Shown here in pieces: positions 16,220 to 24,450 of a DNA stretch of 64,000 nucleotides. Source of the stretch: an uncultured Eubacteriales bacterium (GTDB lineage Bacteria; Bacillota; Clostridia; Christensenellales; CAG-314); NCBI GenBank assembly GCA_900546875.1, contig URET01000003.1, positions 1 through 64,000 of the forward strand. The letters run 5' to 3'. Both the position numbers and the translations under genes were made by a program. The notes beneath the pieces were generated by a model that searched no databases, was not told the DNA's origin, and saw only the letters and a program-made list of their open reading frames with translations. The stretch's first letter is position 1; every line of letters begins with the position of its first letter.

Positions 16220-17536
16220 ATGAAACCATTTGTGGCGATAATAGGGAAGCCTAACGTAGGTAAATCCACATTTTTCAATAAAGTTACCGGGGAAAGACGG
16301 TCTATCGTAATGGATGTTGCCGGCGTTACGCGTGACAGACTGTACGCTGATGCGGAATGGCTGGGACGCGAGTTTACGCTTATAGATACGGGTGGAATCA
16401 GGATAGGCGAAAATGAAGAGATGTCCGCTCACATAAGAAAACAGGCTGAAATAGCCGTGGAAACGGCAAATGTCGTATTGTATTTCGTGGACGGGAAAAA
16501 CGGTCTTACCGCCGAGGACTATGAAGTGGCGCAGCTGCTCAGAAAGAGCAGTAAACCGGTATTGCTTGTGGTAAACAAGGTGGACAATTATCTTGGCTTC
16601 GATATGTCTGATTTTTACTCTCTGGGCATAGGGGAAGAGGTCATACCCATATCTTCGGAGCATATGCAGGGAGTGGGCGATTTACTGGATGAGGTGATCA
16701 AAAGACTGCCCTCAGAAGAAGAGGAAGAAGGCGGATCTCAAGGCATAAGGATCGCTGTAGTCGGGAAGCCCAATGCGGGTAAAAGCAGCCTTGTAAACAA
16801 GCTCATCGGGTATGACAGGACTATAGTCAGTAATATAGCGGGGACCACAAGAGACGCAATAGACGTTCCGATAGAATACGAAGGGGAAAAATTCATCCTG
16901 GTCGATACTGCCGGGATCAGAAGAAAGAGCCGTATAGACGACGAAACGATAGAAAGATATTCCGTAATGAGGAGTCTAGGGGCTATAAGGAAGTGTGATG
17001 TATGCGTAGTGGTGCTTGACGCCGGGGAGGAACTGTCGGAGCAGGACGTAAAGATAGCCGGGTATGCCGACGAACAGGGTAAGCCCGCCGTGATCGCGCT
17101 GAACAAATGGGATCTTATAGAAAAGGATACGTTTACCATAGAAAAATACCGTAAACGGCTTGAAACGGACCTGGCTTTCATGGATTATTTCGTATCGGTG
17201 GCCATAAGCGCGAAAACGGGGCAAAGACTGAATAAATTGATGCAGCTGGTAAAGGAAGTATATATATCGAGTAATTTCAAAGTAACGACCGGCGTGCTCA
17301 ACGACGTGATCGCCGACGCGGTAGCCACAGTGGAACCGCCGTCAAAGAACGGCAGACAGCTCAAGATAAAGTATGCCACGCAGGTCTCGACGGCGCCGCC
17401 CGTATTTTTGTTGTTTGTCAATGATGAGAAGCTCATGCATTTTTCATACAAAAGATATCTTGTTAACAGCTTAAGAAAAGCGTTTGACCTGAAAGGGACT
17501 CCGATAAGGATCATAGTAAGGTCGAAGGAGGAGTAG
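16220..17536 (+). CDS. der: Ribosome assembly GTPase Der (EngA)
   Basis: Der assists maturation of the 50S subunit. The 438-residue protein has two tandem GTPase domains: the first with GKPNVGKSTFFN, DTGGI and NKVD, the second with GKPNAGKSSLVN, DTAGIRRKSRIDD and NKWD. A C-terminal KH-like domain follows, ending PIRIIVRSKEE. The length is typical (436 in Bacillus). The start has GAGAG seven bases upstream. It lies 10 bp before plsY; the DUF512-der-plsY order is conserved in Clostridia. Confidence 0.97.
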   Translation: MKPFVAIIGKPNVGKSTFFNKVTGERRSIVMDVAGVTRDRLYADAEWLGREFTLIDTGGIRIGENEEMSAHIRKQAEIAVETANVVLYFVDGKNGLTAEDYEVAQLLRKSSKPVLLVVNKVDNYLGFDMSDFYSLGIGEEVIPISSEHMQGVGDLLDEVIKRLPSEEEEEGGSQGIRIAVVGKPNAGKSSLVNKLIGYDRTIVSNIAGTTRDAIDVPIEYEGEKFILVDTAGIRRKSRIDDETIERYSVMRSLGAIRKCDVCVVVLDAGEELSEQDVKIAGYADEQGKPAVIALNKWDLIEKDTFTIEKYRKRLETDLAFMDYFVSVAISAKTGQRLNKLMQLVKEVYISSNFKVTTGVLNDVIADAVATVEPPSKNGRQLKIKYATQVSTAPPVFLLFVNDEKLMHFSYKRYLVNSLRKAFDLKGTPIRIIVRSKEE

Positions 17537-17546
17537 ATCGTTTGTT

Positions 17547-18197
17547 ATGAATGTAAACGATTGGTGGATCTATCTGATATTTGCTCTGGCGTGTTATTTT
17601 TTGTGTAATTTTAATTTTGCGATATTTTTCACGAAAAAGATCAAAAAGGAGGACATAAGGAGCAAAGGCAGCGGCAATCCGGGGACAACGAATGTTTTCA
17701 GAGTATACGGATATAAGATGGGGCTGCTCATTTTTGTGTTCGATATGGGAAAAGGATTGGTCTGTGCTTTAGCCGGATACCTGATATTCGGGGCACTTTA
17801 CGGGAATGAACTGGACGCCCGCTTCTTTGCTTATGTCGGAGGACTATGCGCAGGTCTGGGACATGTTTTTCCCGTAGTGTATAATTTCCGGGGCGGGAAA
17901 GGATTTGCTACAGGAATAGGCGTATTTCTTGTTGCTGACCCTGTATTTGCGGCGATAGGACTGGTGATAGGGGTAGTGGTGTTGCTGATAACGGACAGGA
18001 TGTCGGTGTTTGCGTTGTTTTTTTTCGTGGCATTGTGCATTGAGAGCGCGATAACCATGTTGCCTGAAAAATGGATGCTTTTTATCCCGGTCGTATTGTA
18101 CTGCGCGATGGTGGTATATGCTCACAGAAGCAATATAAAGCGGCTGATCAAAGGAAACGAAAATCCTTCGGGTATAAGGAAGATGTTCAGAAAATAA
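17547..18197 (+). CDS. plsY: Acyl-phosphate:glycerol-3-phosphate acyltransferase PlsY
   Basis: PlsY transfers an acyl group from acyl-phosphate to glycerol 3-phosphate, the first step of phospholipid synthesis in this group. The 216-residue membrane protein has five or more hydrophobic segments and the three family motifs: RSKGSGNPGTTN near residue 38, GLGHVFPVVYNFRGGKGFATG near residue 105, and a weaker third segment near the C-terminus (YAHRSNIKRL). The gene starts 10 bp after der. No PlsX gene is in the window. Confidence 0.95.
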   Translation: MNVNDWWIYLIFALACYFLCNFNFAIFFTKKIKKEDIRSKGSGNPGTTNVFRVYGYKMGLLIFVFDMGKGLVCALAGYLIFGALYGNELDARFFAYVGGLCAGLGHVFPVVYNFRGGKGFATGIGVFLVADPVFAAIGLVIGVVVLLITDRMSVFALFFFVALCIESAITMLPEKWMLFIPVVLYCAMVVYAHRSNIKRLIKGNENPSGIRKMFRK

Positions 18198-18283
18198 ACT
18201 GTTCGGGGATCGGACCCGGTGATCCGTGACAAAAAACCGATCGAGGACATATATTGCTATATCCTGACGAAAAGGAGTTCGGT

Positions 18284-18514
18284 ATGGAATATATTAGATG
18301 TCCGCGTTGCGAATTGAATTATATAGTGAAGGGAGAAGGGCTTTGCAGGGTATGCAGACGGGAATTGGCCGGCTGTTACAGCGAAGAAGATGAAGAAGAG
18401 GAATACGAGGAAGAAGCTGAAAACATTTGTCCTGTATGTGAACGTGTGATCGGGAAAGGAAGGATATGTGCCGAATGTGCGGCTAAGCTTGTCAAGAGTG
18501 AATATATAAGTTAG
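18284..18514 (+). CDS. Small acidic double zinc-ribbon protein
   Basis: The 76-residue protein has two pairs of Cys motifs separated by a very acidic linker: CPRCELNYIVKGEGLCRVC at the N-terminus, EEDEEEEYEEEAE in the middle, and CPVCERVIGKGRICAEC at the end. Each half looks like a treble-clef or zinc-ribbon finger. The start at 18284 follows AAAAGGAG; an upstream ATG in frame is less favoured. It sits between plsY and a metallophosphoesterase, five bp before the latter. No function can be named; nucleic-acid or protein binding is a guess from the fingers. Confidence 0.7.
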   Translation: MEYIRCPRCELNYIVKGEGLCRVCRRELAGCYSEEDEEEEYEEEAENICPVCERVIGKGRICAECAAKLVKSEYIS

Positions 18515-18519
18515 GGAAG

Positions 18520-19230
18520 ATGAAGGTATTTGCCATCAGTGATCTGCATATGTCTTTCGGGGTGGACAAGCCGATGGACGTATTCGGAAGATGCTGGGAT
18601 AATTATTTGGATAATCTGGTCAGGAACTGGCAGGACAAGATATCGGATGATGATCTGGTCCTTATGCCCGGTGATTTTTCGTGGGCGATGAGGCCGGAGG
18701 AGGCGGTGCTTGATTTCAGGTTTATAGGCGGGCTCAAGGGAAAGAAGATAATTCTGAGGGGGAACCACGATTATTGGTGGAATACCGTATCGCAGGTGAG
18801 GAAAATGCTGCCCGAGGGATTTTATGCGGTGCAGAACGATGCATGCAAGTTCAACGATGTGGTAGTATGCGGCACGCGCGGCTGGACATGTCCTCTCGGA
18901 GGGAACTGTGAAGGCTTGAGCGAGCAGGATATAAAAATTTATAAGCGTGAAACGGAAAGACTGAAGCTAAGCATATCTTCAGCGAAAAGACTTGCCGAAG
19001 AAGGCGACAGAATAGTATGTATGATGCACTATCCGCCTTTCAATGTTATGAGGGATGACAGCGAGTTTGTCAGAGTATTGGTGACGGAGAACATAAAGAC
19101 CGTGGTTTACGGGCATCTGCACGGAAAGGAGTGCCGTGCGGACAGGCATATAAATAAGTTCGGGGCGGATTTCTATCTGGTATCTACAGACATAGTGAAC
19201 CATGACCCGGTGGAAATACCTGTGAAATAA
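18520..19230 (+). CDS. Calcineurin-like metallophosphoesterase
   Basis: The 236-residue protein carries all family metal-ligand blocks in order: ISDLHM (residues 6-11), MPGDFSW, RGNHDYWW, MMHYPPF and YGHLHGKE. This places it in the YkuE/YfcE-like calcineurin superfamily with a dinuclear metal centre. The WW after GNHDY is typical of a subgroup found in Clostridia. The substrate is unknown. The gene starts five bp after the zinc-ribbon gene and precedes a separate promoter at 19304. Confidence 0.85.
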   Translation: MKVFAISDLHMSFGVDKPMDVFGRCWDNYLDNLVRNWQDKISDDDLVLMPGDFSWAMRPEEAVLDFRFIGGLKGKKIILRGNHDYWWNTVSQVRKMLPEGFYAVQNDACKFNDVVVCGTRGWTCPLGGNCEGLSEQDIKIYKRETERLKLSISSAKRLAEEGDRIVCMMHYPPFNVMRDDSEFVRVLVTENIKTVVYGHLHGKECRADRHINKFGADFYLVSTDIVNHDPVEIPVK

Positions 19231-19303
19231 AAATAATTCAGACTGAAAGAGAAAATAATAAAAAAATGAAAAATCTGCATGCTTTATATTGTACGGCAAA
19301 TTC

Positions 19304-19332
19304 TTGCGAAAAAAAGATAAGTGTGTTATGAT
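19304..19332 (+). promoter_or_regulatory. Promoter of the heptad-repeat protein gene
   Basis: TTGCGA (19304-19309), 17 bp, TATGAT (19327-19332), with TG at 19324-19325 (extended -10). The start would be about 45 bases before the ATG at 19384. Confidence 0.7.
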
Positions 19333-19383
19333 TATACAGAAGGTAAAAAGTGGGGGAAAACGGTGCTTGCCGGGAGGAGATGA

Positions 19384-20904
19384 ATGGCAAAGGAAAATAA
19401 AAGCGAGCTTTTTGAAAAGGGAAGTAAATTTACGTTTCCCAAGGCCTATTTTGTCGGGACTGATATAAGCGGGGTACTTGAATTTCTGAATGCGGGATCC
19501 GAATATGTGATCGATCCTCAGGAGTACGTTACGGATGAAAATGAAACCGAAATGGAATTTCTCGGGGTGGTCGAAGAAGGCAGCGAAGAGGACAGATTTG
19601 ATTTTCTGCCTTCAAAGAACGTCAGGCAGAATGACATATCGGATGAAAACGGAATAAATTTAGGTTTCAATGACGCGGAGGACATAAATCCGTATATAAA
19701 AGATCCGAAAGCGGAAGGAGGCATCCCGATAATCGATGTGCCCGTGAATATACGGCCGAATCGTTCTCTTGAAATAACGAAGGAAAGGCGGATGTACGGC
19801 GGACTGCCGGCGGTAAACGGAGTGACGCCCGATGAACGGGAACTCAGAAGAATAATGGAAAGCGGAGGGTTTTTCGGGATACCCAATATAACGCTCAGTC
19901 CTCAGAACATCACCATTCAGCCGCAGACGGTAACGATGAATCCGCAGACGGTAACGATGAACCCGCAGACAGTCACAATGAATCCAGAGATCGTGACGAT
20001 GAACCCGCAGACCGTGACTATGAACCCGGAAACCGTGGTGATGCAGCCGCAGACAGTGAATATACAGCCTGACGTGGTAAATATAAAGCCCGAAGCGATA
20101 AATATAATAGGGAACGAAAGTGTGACCGTGAGCAAGGAAGCCGTAACGCTCAGTGAAGCGGAGGCGGCGCTGTTGAGTGTTGACGAAGGTTTTTTATTGA
20201 ACGAAGTCGGGCAAGGCGATACTGTAGCGGCGGAAGAAGGGTCGGCGGAAGCTGTGTCCGGGATGCAGGGAGATAAAGAGGATAACGCACAAGCGGAAAA
20301 GGCTGAAGAAGCCGAGGAAGAAGAGAGGTCCGGCGGAGTGGAGCTGAGGACGCGGGTTGTGGGCGTGATGCGGCCGGGGAGCACGGTATTTTACGATCCG
20401 CACACCGAGAGCAAAGCCAAGAAGGCGGGGATAGATTATACTCCGCAGCAAAATACTCTTCCCGGAGGGGAGAGCGCTGAGGAAAAGAGTAAGGAAGCGG
20501 CAGCCGCAAGCGACGAAAAAACCGAAACAGAGCGGAAAGCCGCAACAAACGAGCGCGAAAAGGATGAAGAAAACCTTTCCGAGATCAGAAGAGCCGACAC
20601 GGAAAGGGACACGGAGACATATCGCAGACAGGTATTTAAAACTGCCAATGATCCGGTGATAGAAGAATTCGGAGCGTCCGTAGATGCTTCTGAATACAGG
20701 AAGGCTTACCGGAAGAAGTCAGGCGGATTTTTCGGAAGGATTGCCGAAAGACTCAGACGCAGGTTCGATAAGAAGAGCGGCAGATCGGTTTCTTCCGAAT
20801 CCGGGCAGGATATTGCAGTACAGCCTGAGAAAAACGTATCTCATGCCGGTTCGGTGAAGGATATCAGCGATCTGACGTCGGTATACGATTATTTTAAGAA
20901 GTGA
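19384..20904 (+). CDS. Uncharacterised protein with heptad repeat (P-Q-T-V-T-M-N)
   Basis: I do not recognise this 506-residue protein. Residues 1-160 are acidic and soluble with no signal peptide or membrane segment. Residues about 168-240 are ten consecutive seven-residue repeats of the type P-(Q/E)-x-(V/I)-(T/N)-(M/I)-(N/Q), with Pro at each repeat start, encoded by 21-bp repeats. The alternation of V/I and T/M suggests a stacked beta structure. Residues about 250-440 are rich in Glu, Ala and Lys and look disordered. The last 70 residues are basic (GRIAERLRRRFDKKSGR) and end in a short conserved-looking tail (VKDISDLTSVYDYFKK). AGGAG precedes the ATG. It has its own promoter. A cytoplasmic structural or spore-associated role is only a guess. 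Confidence 0.6.
   Translation: MAKENKSELFEKGSKFTFPKAYFVGTDISGVLEFLNAGSEYVIDPQEYVTDENETEMEFLGVVEEGSEEDRFDFLPSKNVRQNDISDENGINLGFNDAEDINPYIKDPKAEGGIPIIDVPVNIRPNRSLEITKERRMYGGLPAVNGVTPDERELRRIMESGGFFGIPNITLSPQNITIQPQTVTMNPQTVTMNPQTVTMNPEIVTMNPQTVTMNPETVVMQPQTVNIQPDVVNIKPEAINIIGNESVTVSKEAVTLSEAEAALLSVDEGFLLNEVGQGDTVAAEEGSAEAVSGMQGDKEDNAQAEKAEEAEEEERSGGVELRTRVVGVMRPGSTVFYDPHTESKAKKAGIDYTPQQNTLPGGESAEEKSKEAAAASDEKTETERKAATNEREKDEENLSEIRRADTERDTETYRRQVFKTANDPVIEEFGASVDASEYRKAYRKKSGGFFGRIAERLRRRFDKKSGRSVSSESGQDIAVQPEKNVSHAGSVKDISDLTSVYDYFKK
19890..20110 (+). repeat. 21-bp coding repeat within the heptad-repeat gene
   Basis: About ten 21-bp units, the best conserved being CAGACGGTAACGATGAATCC between about 19920 and 20050. 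They encode the heptads described for the host gene and fade at both ends. Confidence 0.85.
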
Positions 20905-20965
20905 TCAGATACCGGACAGCAAAAACGTGCATAAATACGGGCATAAATGATTACGGAGAAATCAG

Positions 20966-22108
20966 ATGAAGATCCAGACGCAGTTAAAGATCGGAAAACT
21001 TACCGATGATTTCAGAGGGGAGTCGGTTTACGACGGAAAGAGAGTGATTTTGGACGGAGTAATCCCCGAGGATGAGGCGGAAGTGGAATTGAACGCATAT
21101 ATCAACGGAGTGTATTACGGTAAGGTAAAGCGTTTGGTTTGCCGGTCGCCATTAAGGGTGAAGCCCGAGTGTCCGTATTTTTACGAATGCGGCAAATGCG
21201 CTTTGCAGTACATGGATTACGGTTTTCAGAAAGAGAGAAAGACAAAGCTTGTAGCGGACGAGGTTAAAGGCGCGAAGGTATATGAGTGCGAAGGGCTGTA
21301 TTATCCGTATAGATACAGGAACAGGACGAGTCTTACGTTTTCTCATTCCGGAGGCAGGATAGTGATAGGTTATGAAGCCGAAAAAACGGGACGGGTGACA
21401 GATATAGAAGACTGTACGGTTTGCGGGAAATGGATAGTGACTTTGTTGAATTGTCTGAGGAACTTCGCCGGGAAATTTTCATTAAAGGCATTCAGTCCTG
21501 CAAGCGGAGAGGGTGTGCTAAAAAAATGCAGAGCCATGTATGCCGAAGGGGCAGTCTGTTTGACTCTTCACACGACCGTGAGCAAGGTGATAGGACTGAA
21601 TTGGCTGATGAAGGAGCTGGAACGGGAATTCGGGAAAGCCGAGCTTTATGTGTTTTCCGAAGGGTTTGATACAGGGGCGCCTTTGACTTATCGTGTGGGA
21701 TCGGGAAGGATCCCGGGTGGTGAGTATATATCAGGGACGCGAGTCTTGACGCCCGAAACGGAGATTCCCAAGTGTGAGAATTTACATAAAAAGCTGATAA
21801 AGGAAATAAAAGATAAAAGCACGAGCGAAAGTATCAATGAATGCAGAGGCGTGTTGTCGGGATATGATTTTATAAGGCCCGATGTAAAGGGAAAGACGCT
21901 TATCAGCAACAATGCAGGAAATTTAGAAGAAAGGGCAAAAGCGATCAGACCGGACAGAGTAATGTTTTTTGCCGAAGATATTGCGGCATTGAGGACGGGG
22001 TTGGCTCAGAGCGAAGCCGCGGGATACATAATTGAATATGCTGTCCCATACGACATGCTTGCTCAGACCAAAAATGTCAGCACACTTGTTTCGCTTTGTC
22101 GGAAATAA
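20966..22108 (+). CDS. RlmD/TrmA-like protein lacking methyltransferase motifs
   Basis: The family (TrmA, RlmC, RlmD) methylates uridine C5 in RNA with a TRAM domain, a [4Fe-4S] cluster and a Rossmann methyltransferase domain. Here the TRAM region (residues 1-65) and the cluster cysteines (C69, C75, C78 and one near 150) are present, and the C-terminal tail YDMLAQTKNVSTLVSLCRK mirrors the family end. The Rossmann motif expected before it (DLYCGIG) is absent, the DPPR motif reads NNAG, and the catalytic SCNP motif reads FAED. The protein is about 380 residues, 50-80 shorter than active enzymes. The reading frame is intact and has an AAGGA-like ribosome site. It has probably lost methylation but may keep RNA binding or a cluster-based role. 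A recent pseudogene is less likely. Confidence 0.75.
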   Translation: MKIQTQLKIGKLTDDFRGESVYDGKRVILDGVIPEDEAEVELNAYINGVYYGKVKRLVCRSPLRVKPECPYFYECGKCALQYMDYGFQKERKTKLVADEVKGAKVYECEGLYYPYRYRNRTSLTFSHSGGRIVIGYEAEKTGRVTDIEDCTVCGKWIVTLLNCLRNFAGKFSLKAFSPASGEGVLKKCRAMYAEGAVCLTLHTTVSKVIGLNWLMKELEREFGKAELYVFSEGFDTGAPLTYRVGSGRIPGGEYISGTRVLTPETEIPKCENLHKKLIKEIKDKSTSESINECRGVLSGYDFIRPDVKGKTLISNNAGNLEERAKAIRPDRVMFFAEDIAALRTGLAQSEAAGYIIEYAVPYDMLAQTKNVSTLVSLCRK

Positions 22109-22123
22109 GTTGGTATTAAAACG

Positions 22124-22154
22124 AGGCCGAAAGTTCAGTTTTTCGGCCTTTTTC
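22124..22154 (+). terminator. Terminator after the RlmD/TrmA-like gene
   Basis: AGGCCGAAA pairs with TTTCGGCCT around AGTTCAGTT and is followed by TTTTTC, 15 bp after the stop codon. Confidence 0.82.
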
Positions 22155-22418
22155 AATAAAAATCCCATGATTTAAGCAGTGTTTGATAAAATAAAAAATA
22201 CGGATCTGCACATGAAATTTCCGACTTGATCCGGCAAAGAGGCGAGGATGAGATTTTCTGCAGAAACCGATATTTGAGCAAAATAGCCGGCGCGCGCAAA
22301 TGACACAACTTCGAATAAGCGATCGCGGCGGCAAGACGGTGCCTGTTCAATGACCGGAAGAAAGAGAGAATTTTATCGGTAAAAAATTGCGGCGTCGGAC
22401 TGAAATACTTTTGATTTA
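22155..22418. other. Gap without recognisable gene
   Basis: About 260 bp between the terminator and the promoter of the leucine-rich-repeat gene. No ribosome site, tRNA-like fold or family match was seen. Confidence 0.5.
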
Positions 22419-22427
22419 TGTTATAAT
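22399..22427 (+). promoter_or_regulatory. Extended -10 promoter of the LRR lipoprotein gene
   Basis: TGTTATAAT (22419-22427) is an extended -10 box. The -35 region at 17 bp is weak. The predicted start is about 65 bases before the ATG at 22499. Confidence 0.6.
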
Positions 22428-22498
22428 GAAAAAGAATAAGCTTACGGAAAAACTGTTTGCATTGCGCAAGATATATTTTTCCGAAAGAGGTGGTCGGA

Positions 22499-24073
22499 AT
22501 GGAAAAATTTCTGAAAATTGTTTTCTTTGTTTGCTGTCTGGCTTTTGCGGTGTTAACAATGATCGGGTGCGTCGACGATTTCGAAAAGGAAGATCAGGGA
22601 ACAAATAATGACGAAAAAGAAAGTGTTGTTGAAGTGGAAGGGCTGATCCTTCAGCTCAGTACGGATGAGCAGTATTATTGGGTTTCTGGATACGAAGGGG
22701 AAGGCGGAAATATTGAAGTTCCCTCGTTGTACGATGATATACCGGTGATCGAAATAGGCGAAGCCGCATTCAAAGGTCAGACGGCGGTAAGTTCGGTCAC
22801 TTTGCCCGAGAGTATAGAGGTGATAGGCAGAGAGGCGTTCATGGACTGTACGGGGCTGAGTTCATTTGTAATACCGGAAGGAGTCGCGGATATAGGTGAA
22901 TATGCGTTCGCGGGCTGTACCGGACTGAGTAATATGGTCATTCCTGACGGCGTTGAGTCTGTAAGATCCATGACTTTTGCGGATTGCACCGGTTTGACCT
23001 CTCTGACGATAGGAAAAGGCGTAAAGGAGATATGCGACAGAGCCTTTTCGGGATGCGGTTTGACTTCGCTGATAATCCCCGAGGGTGTGATCCGTATCAG
23101 TTTCAACATAATCGAAAACTGTCAGCAGCTTGCTGTTCTCGAGATATCCGAAAGCGCGACGGACATAAGTGACATTGCTTTTCAAGGCTGCAGCAGTATA
23201 GTGAGCGTAAAGATGCCCGCGTCTGCGGCGGGATATGTGCCTATGAGCAGTGTGGAGGAAGTCGTTCTGACCGGCGGCGAGATCATACCCGCAAAAGCTT
23301 TCGAGTATGCAAGCAAGCTCAGATCGGTAGTTATTCCGGAAGGGATAGAGCAGATAGGCGCCTCCGCATTTTATAAGTGTACCTCACTGAATTCCATCGA
23401 GCTTCCGCAAAGCCTTAATATAATTTCCGGCAGTGCTTTTTACGAATGTGAGTCTTTGGAAGCTATCACAATACCGGAAAACGTTACAATTGTGGGAGAG
23501 TCAGCTTTTGAAAACTGTACGGCACTTACGCGGATAAATTGGGATGCGATTTCGGTAGCCGATCTCAGTGTAATAAGTCACACGTTCAATTTGGCGGGGA
23601 CCGACGGCAGCGGGATAACCTTTGTCGCGGGAGACAAAGTCGAGAGCATTCCGGCGAATTTATTCTACGCGGGATACGGTAACGAACCTGCAAAAGTGAT
23701 TTCCGTAAAGATGGGCAGCAGCGTCAAAACGATAGGAGAAAACGCTTTTAAAAACTGCGACACTCTGTCAAGAACGGAAATAGGGAATAACGTGGAGAGC
23801 ATAGGGAAAGAAGCTTTTGCGGGATGTGAGAAGCTTACTTCGGTAATTCTTCCTTCAAGCCTGACATATATCGGACAGCTGGCTTTTAATAATTGTACCG
23901 GTCTGGATTTTGTCTTTTTTGAAGATGCCGACAATTGGCAGGTATCAGCGACTTCCGCTTTTGAAGAGGTCGAATCGCTTGAGGCTTATAAGCTTTCAGA
24001 CGCTTCCGACGCCGCTTATCTACTGACAAATACATATTGTTATTATTTTTGGAGAAAAGCGCCGAAAATCTGA
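22499..24073 (+). CDS. BspA-type leucine-rich-repeat lipoprotein
   Basis: The 524-residue product has a signal peptide ending in the lipobox MIGC, so it is membrane-anchored and exposed. The rest consists of about fifteen leucine-rich repeats of the BspA/LRR_5 type with the pattern I-x-x-x-A-F-x-x-C-x-x-L-x-x-(V/I)-x-(I/L)-P-x-(S/G), for example EAFMDCTGLSSFVIPEGVADIG. Such proteins bind extracellular matrix or other cells in some gut and oral bacteria, but the ligand here is unknown. The start at 22499 follows AGAGGTGG; an upstream ATG is rejected. The last segment is less regular and ends in YCYYFWRKAPKI. It has its own promoter and is followed by a repeat pair. Confidence 0.9.
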   Translation: MEKFLKIVFFVCCLAFAVLTMIGCVDDFEKEDQGTNNDEKESVVEVEGLILQLSTDEQYYWVSGYEGEGGNIEVPSLYDDIPVIEIGEAAFKGQTAVSSVTLPESIEVIGREAFMDCTGLSSFVIPEGVADIGEYAFAGCTGLSNMVIPDGVESVRSMTFADCTGLTSLTIGKGVKEICDRAFSGCGLTSLIIPEGVIRISFNIIENCQQLAVLEISESATDISDIAFQGCSSIVSVKMPASAAGYVPMSSVEEVVLTGGEIIPAKAFEYASKLRSVVIPEGIEQIGASAFYKCTSLNSIELPQSLNIISGSAFYECESLEAITIPENVTIVGESAFENCTALTRINWDAISVADLSVISHTFNLAGTDGSGITFVAGDKVESIPANLFYAGYGNEPAKVISVKMGSSVKTIGENAFKNCDTLSRTEIGNNVESIGKEAFAGCEKLTSVILPSSLTYIGQLAFNNCTGLDFVFFEDADNWQVSATSAFEEVESLEAYKLSDASDAAYLLTNTYCYYFWRKAPKI

Positions 24074-24127
24074 TCCCGGCGTTTCTGCCGGATGGCGAAG
24101 CTTTTTTCCGTGTTCCCGAGGCACCGG

Positions 24128-24229
24128 GAGACGATGTCGGATGTTTTGTCGCGTTAATGAAAGTTTGCTCGGTGGTATCGTCCACGAAGTGCCGAGACGA
24201 TGTCGGATGTTTTGTCGCGTTAATGAAAG
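24128..24229. repeat. Perfect 36-bp direct repeat pair with 30-bp spacer
   Basis: The 36-bp sequence from 24128 (GAGACGATGTCGGATG...) to 24163 recurs exactly at 24194-24229, separated by 30 unique bases. The 36/30 geometry is that of CRISPR repeat and spacer, but only two copies exist and no cas gene is nearby. About 220 bp without a recognised feature follow before the next gene. Confidence 0.9.
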
Positions 24230-24450
24230 ATCGTTGCTGCCGGAATCGTATTTGTATGGCTGTAACGTCAATGTCTGTTAAAATCGAGCGGCTGATGCCG
24301 GTCGTTCCGGATTTTTAGCGACGGGGGATAAATTGTGTATCGTCGTGTTGCGTATCTGGTTATAAGGCATTATTATCGGGCGTTGCGGAATAAGGCGGTC
24401 GATAATGATCAATTGTGTTTGAACAGCGGTCTGATAAGAAGAGGTTATTT

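Noticed and set aside
22155..22418. tRNA or riboswitch in the gap
   Set aside because: No T-loop motif, acceptor stem or known aptamer pattern could be found by eye here or in other gaps.
22387..22608. Small plus-strand protein before the LRR gene
   Set aside because: It overlaps the promoter and signal peptide of the LRR gene in another frame and has no ribosome site.
24128..24229. CRISPR array
   Set aside because: Only two repeat copies and no cas gene; reported as a repeat pair instead, with its geometry noted.
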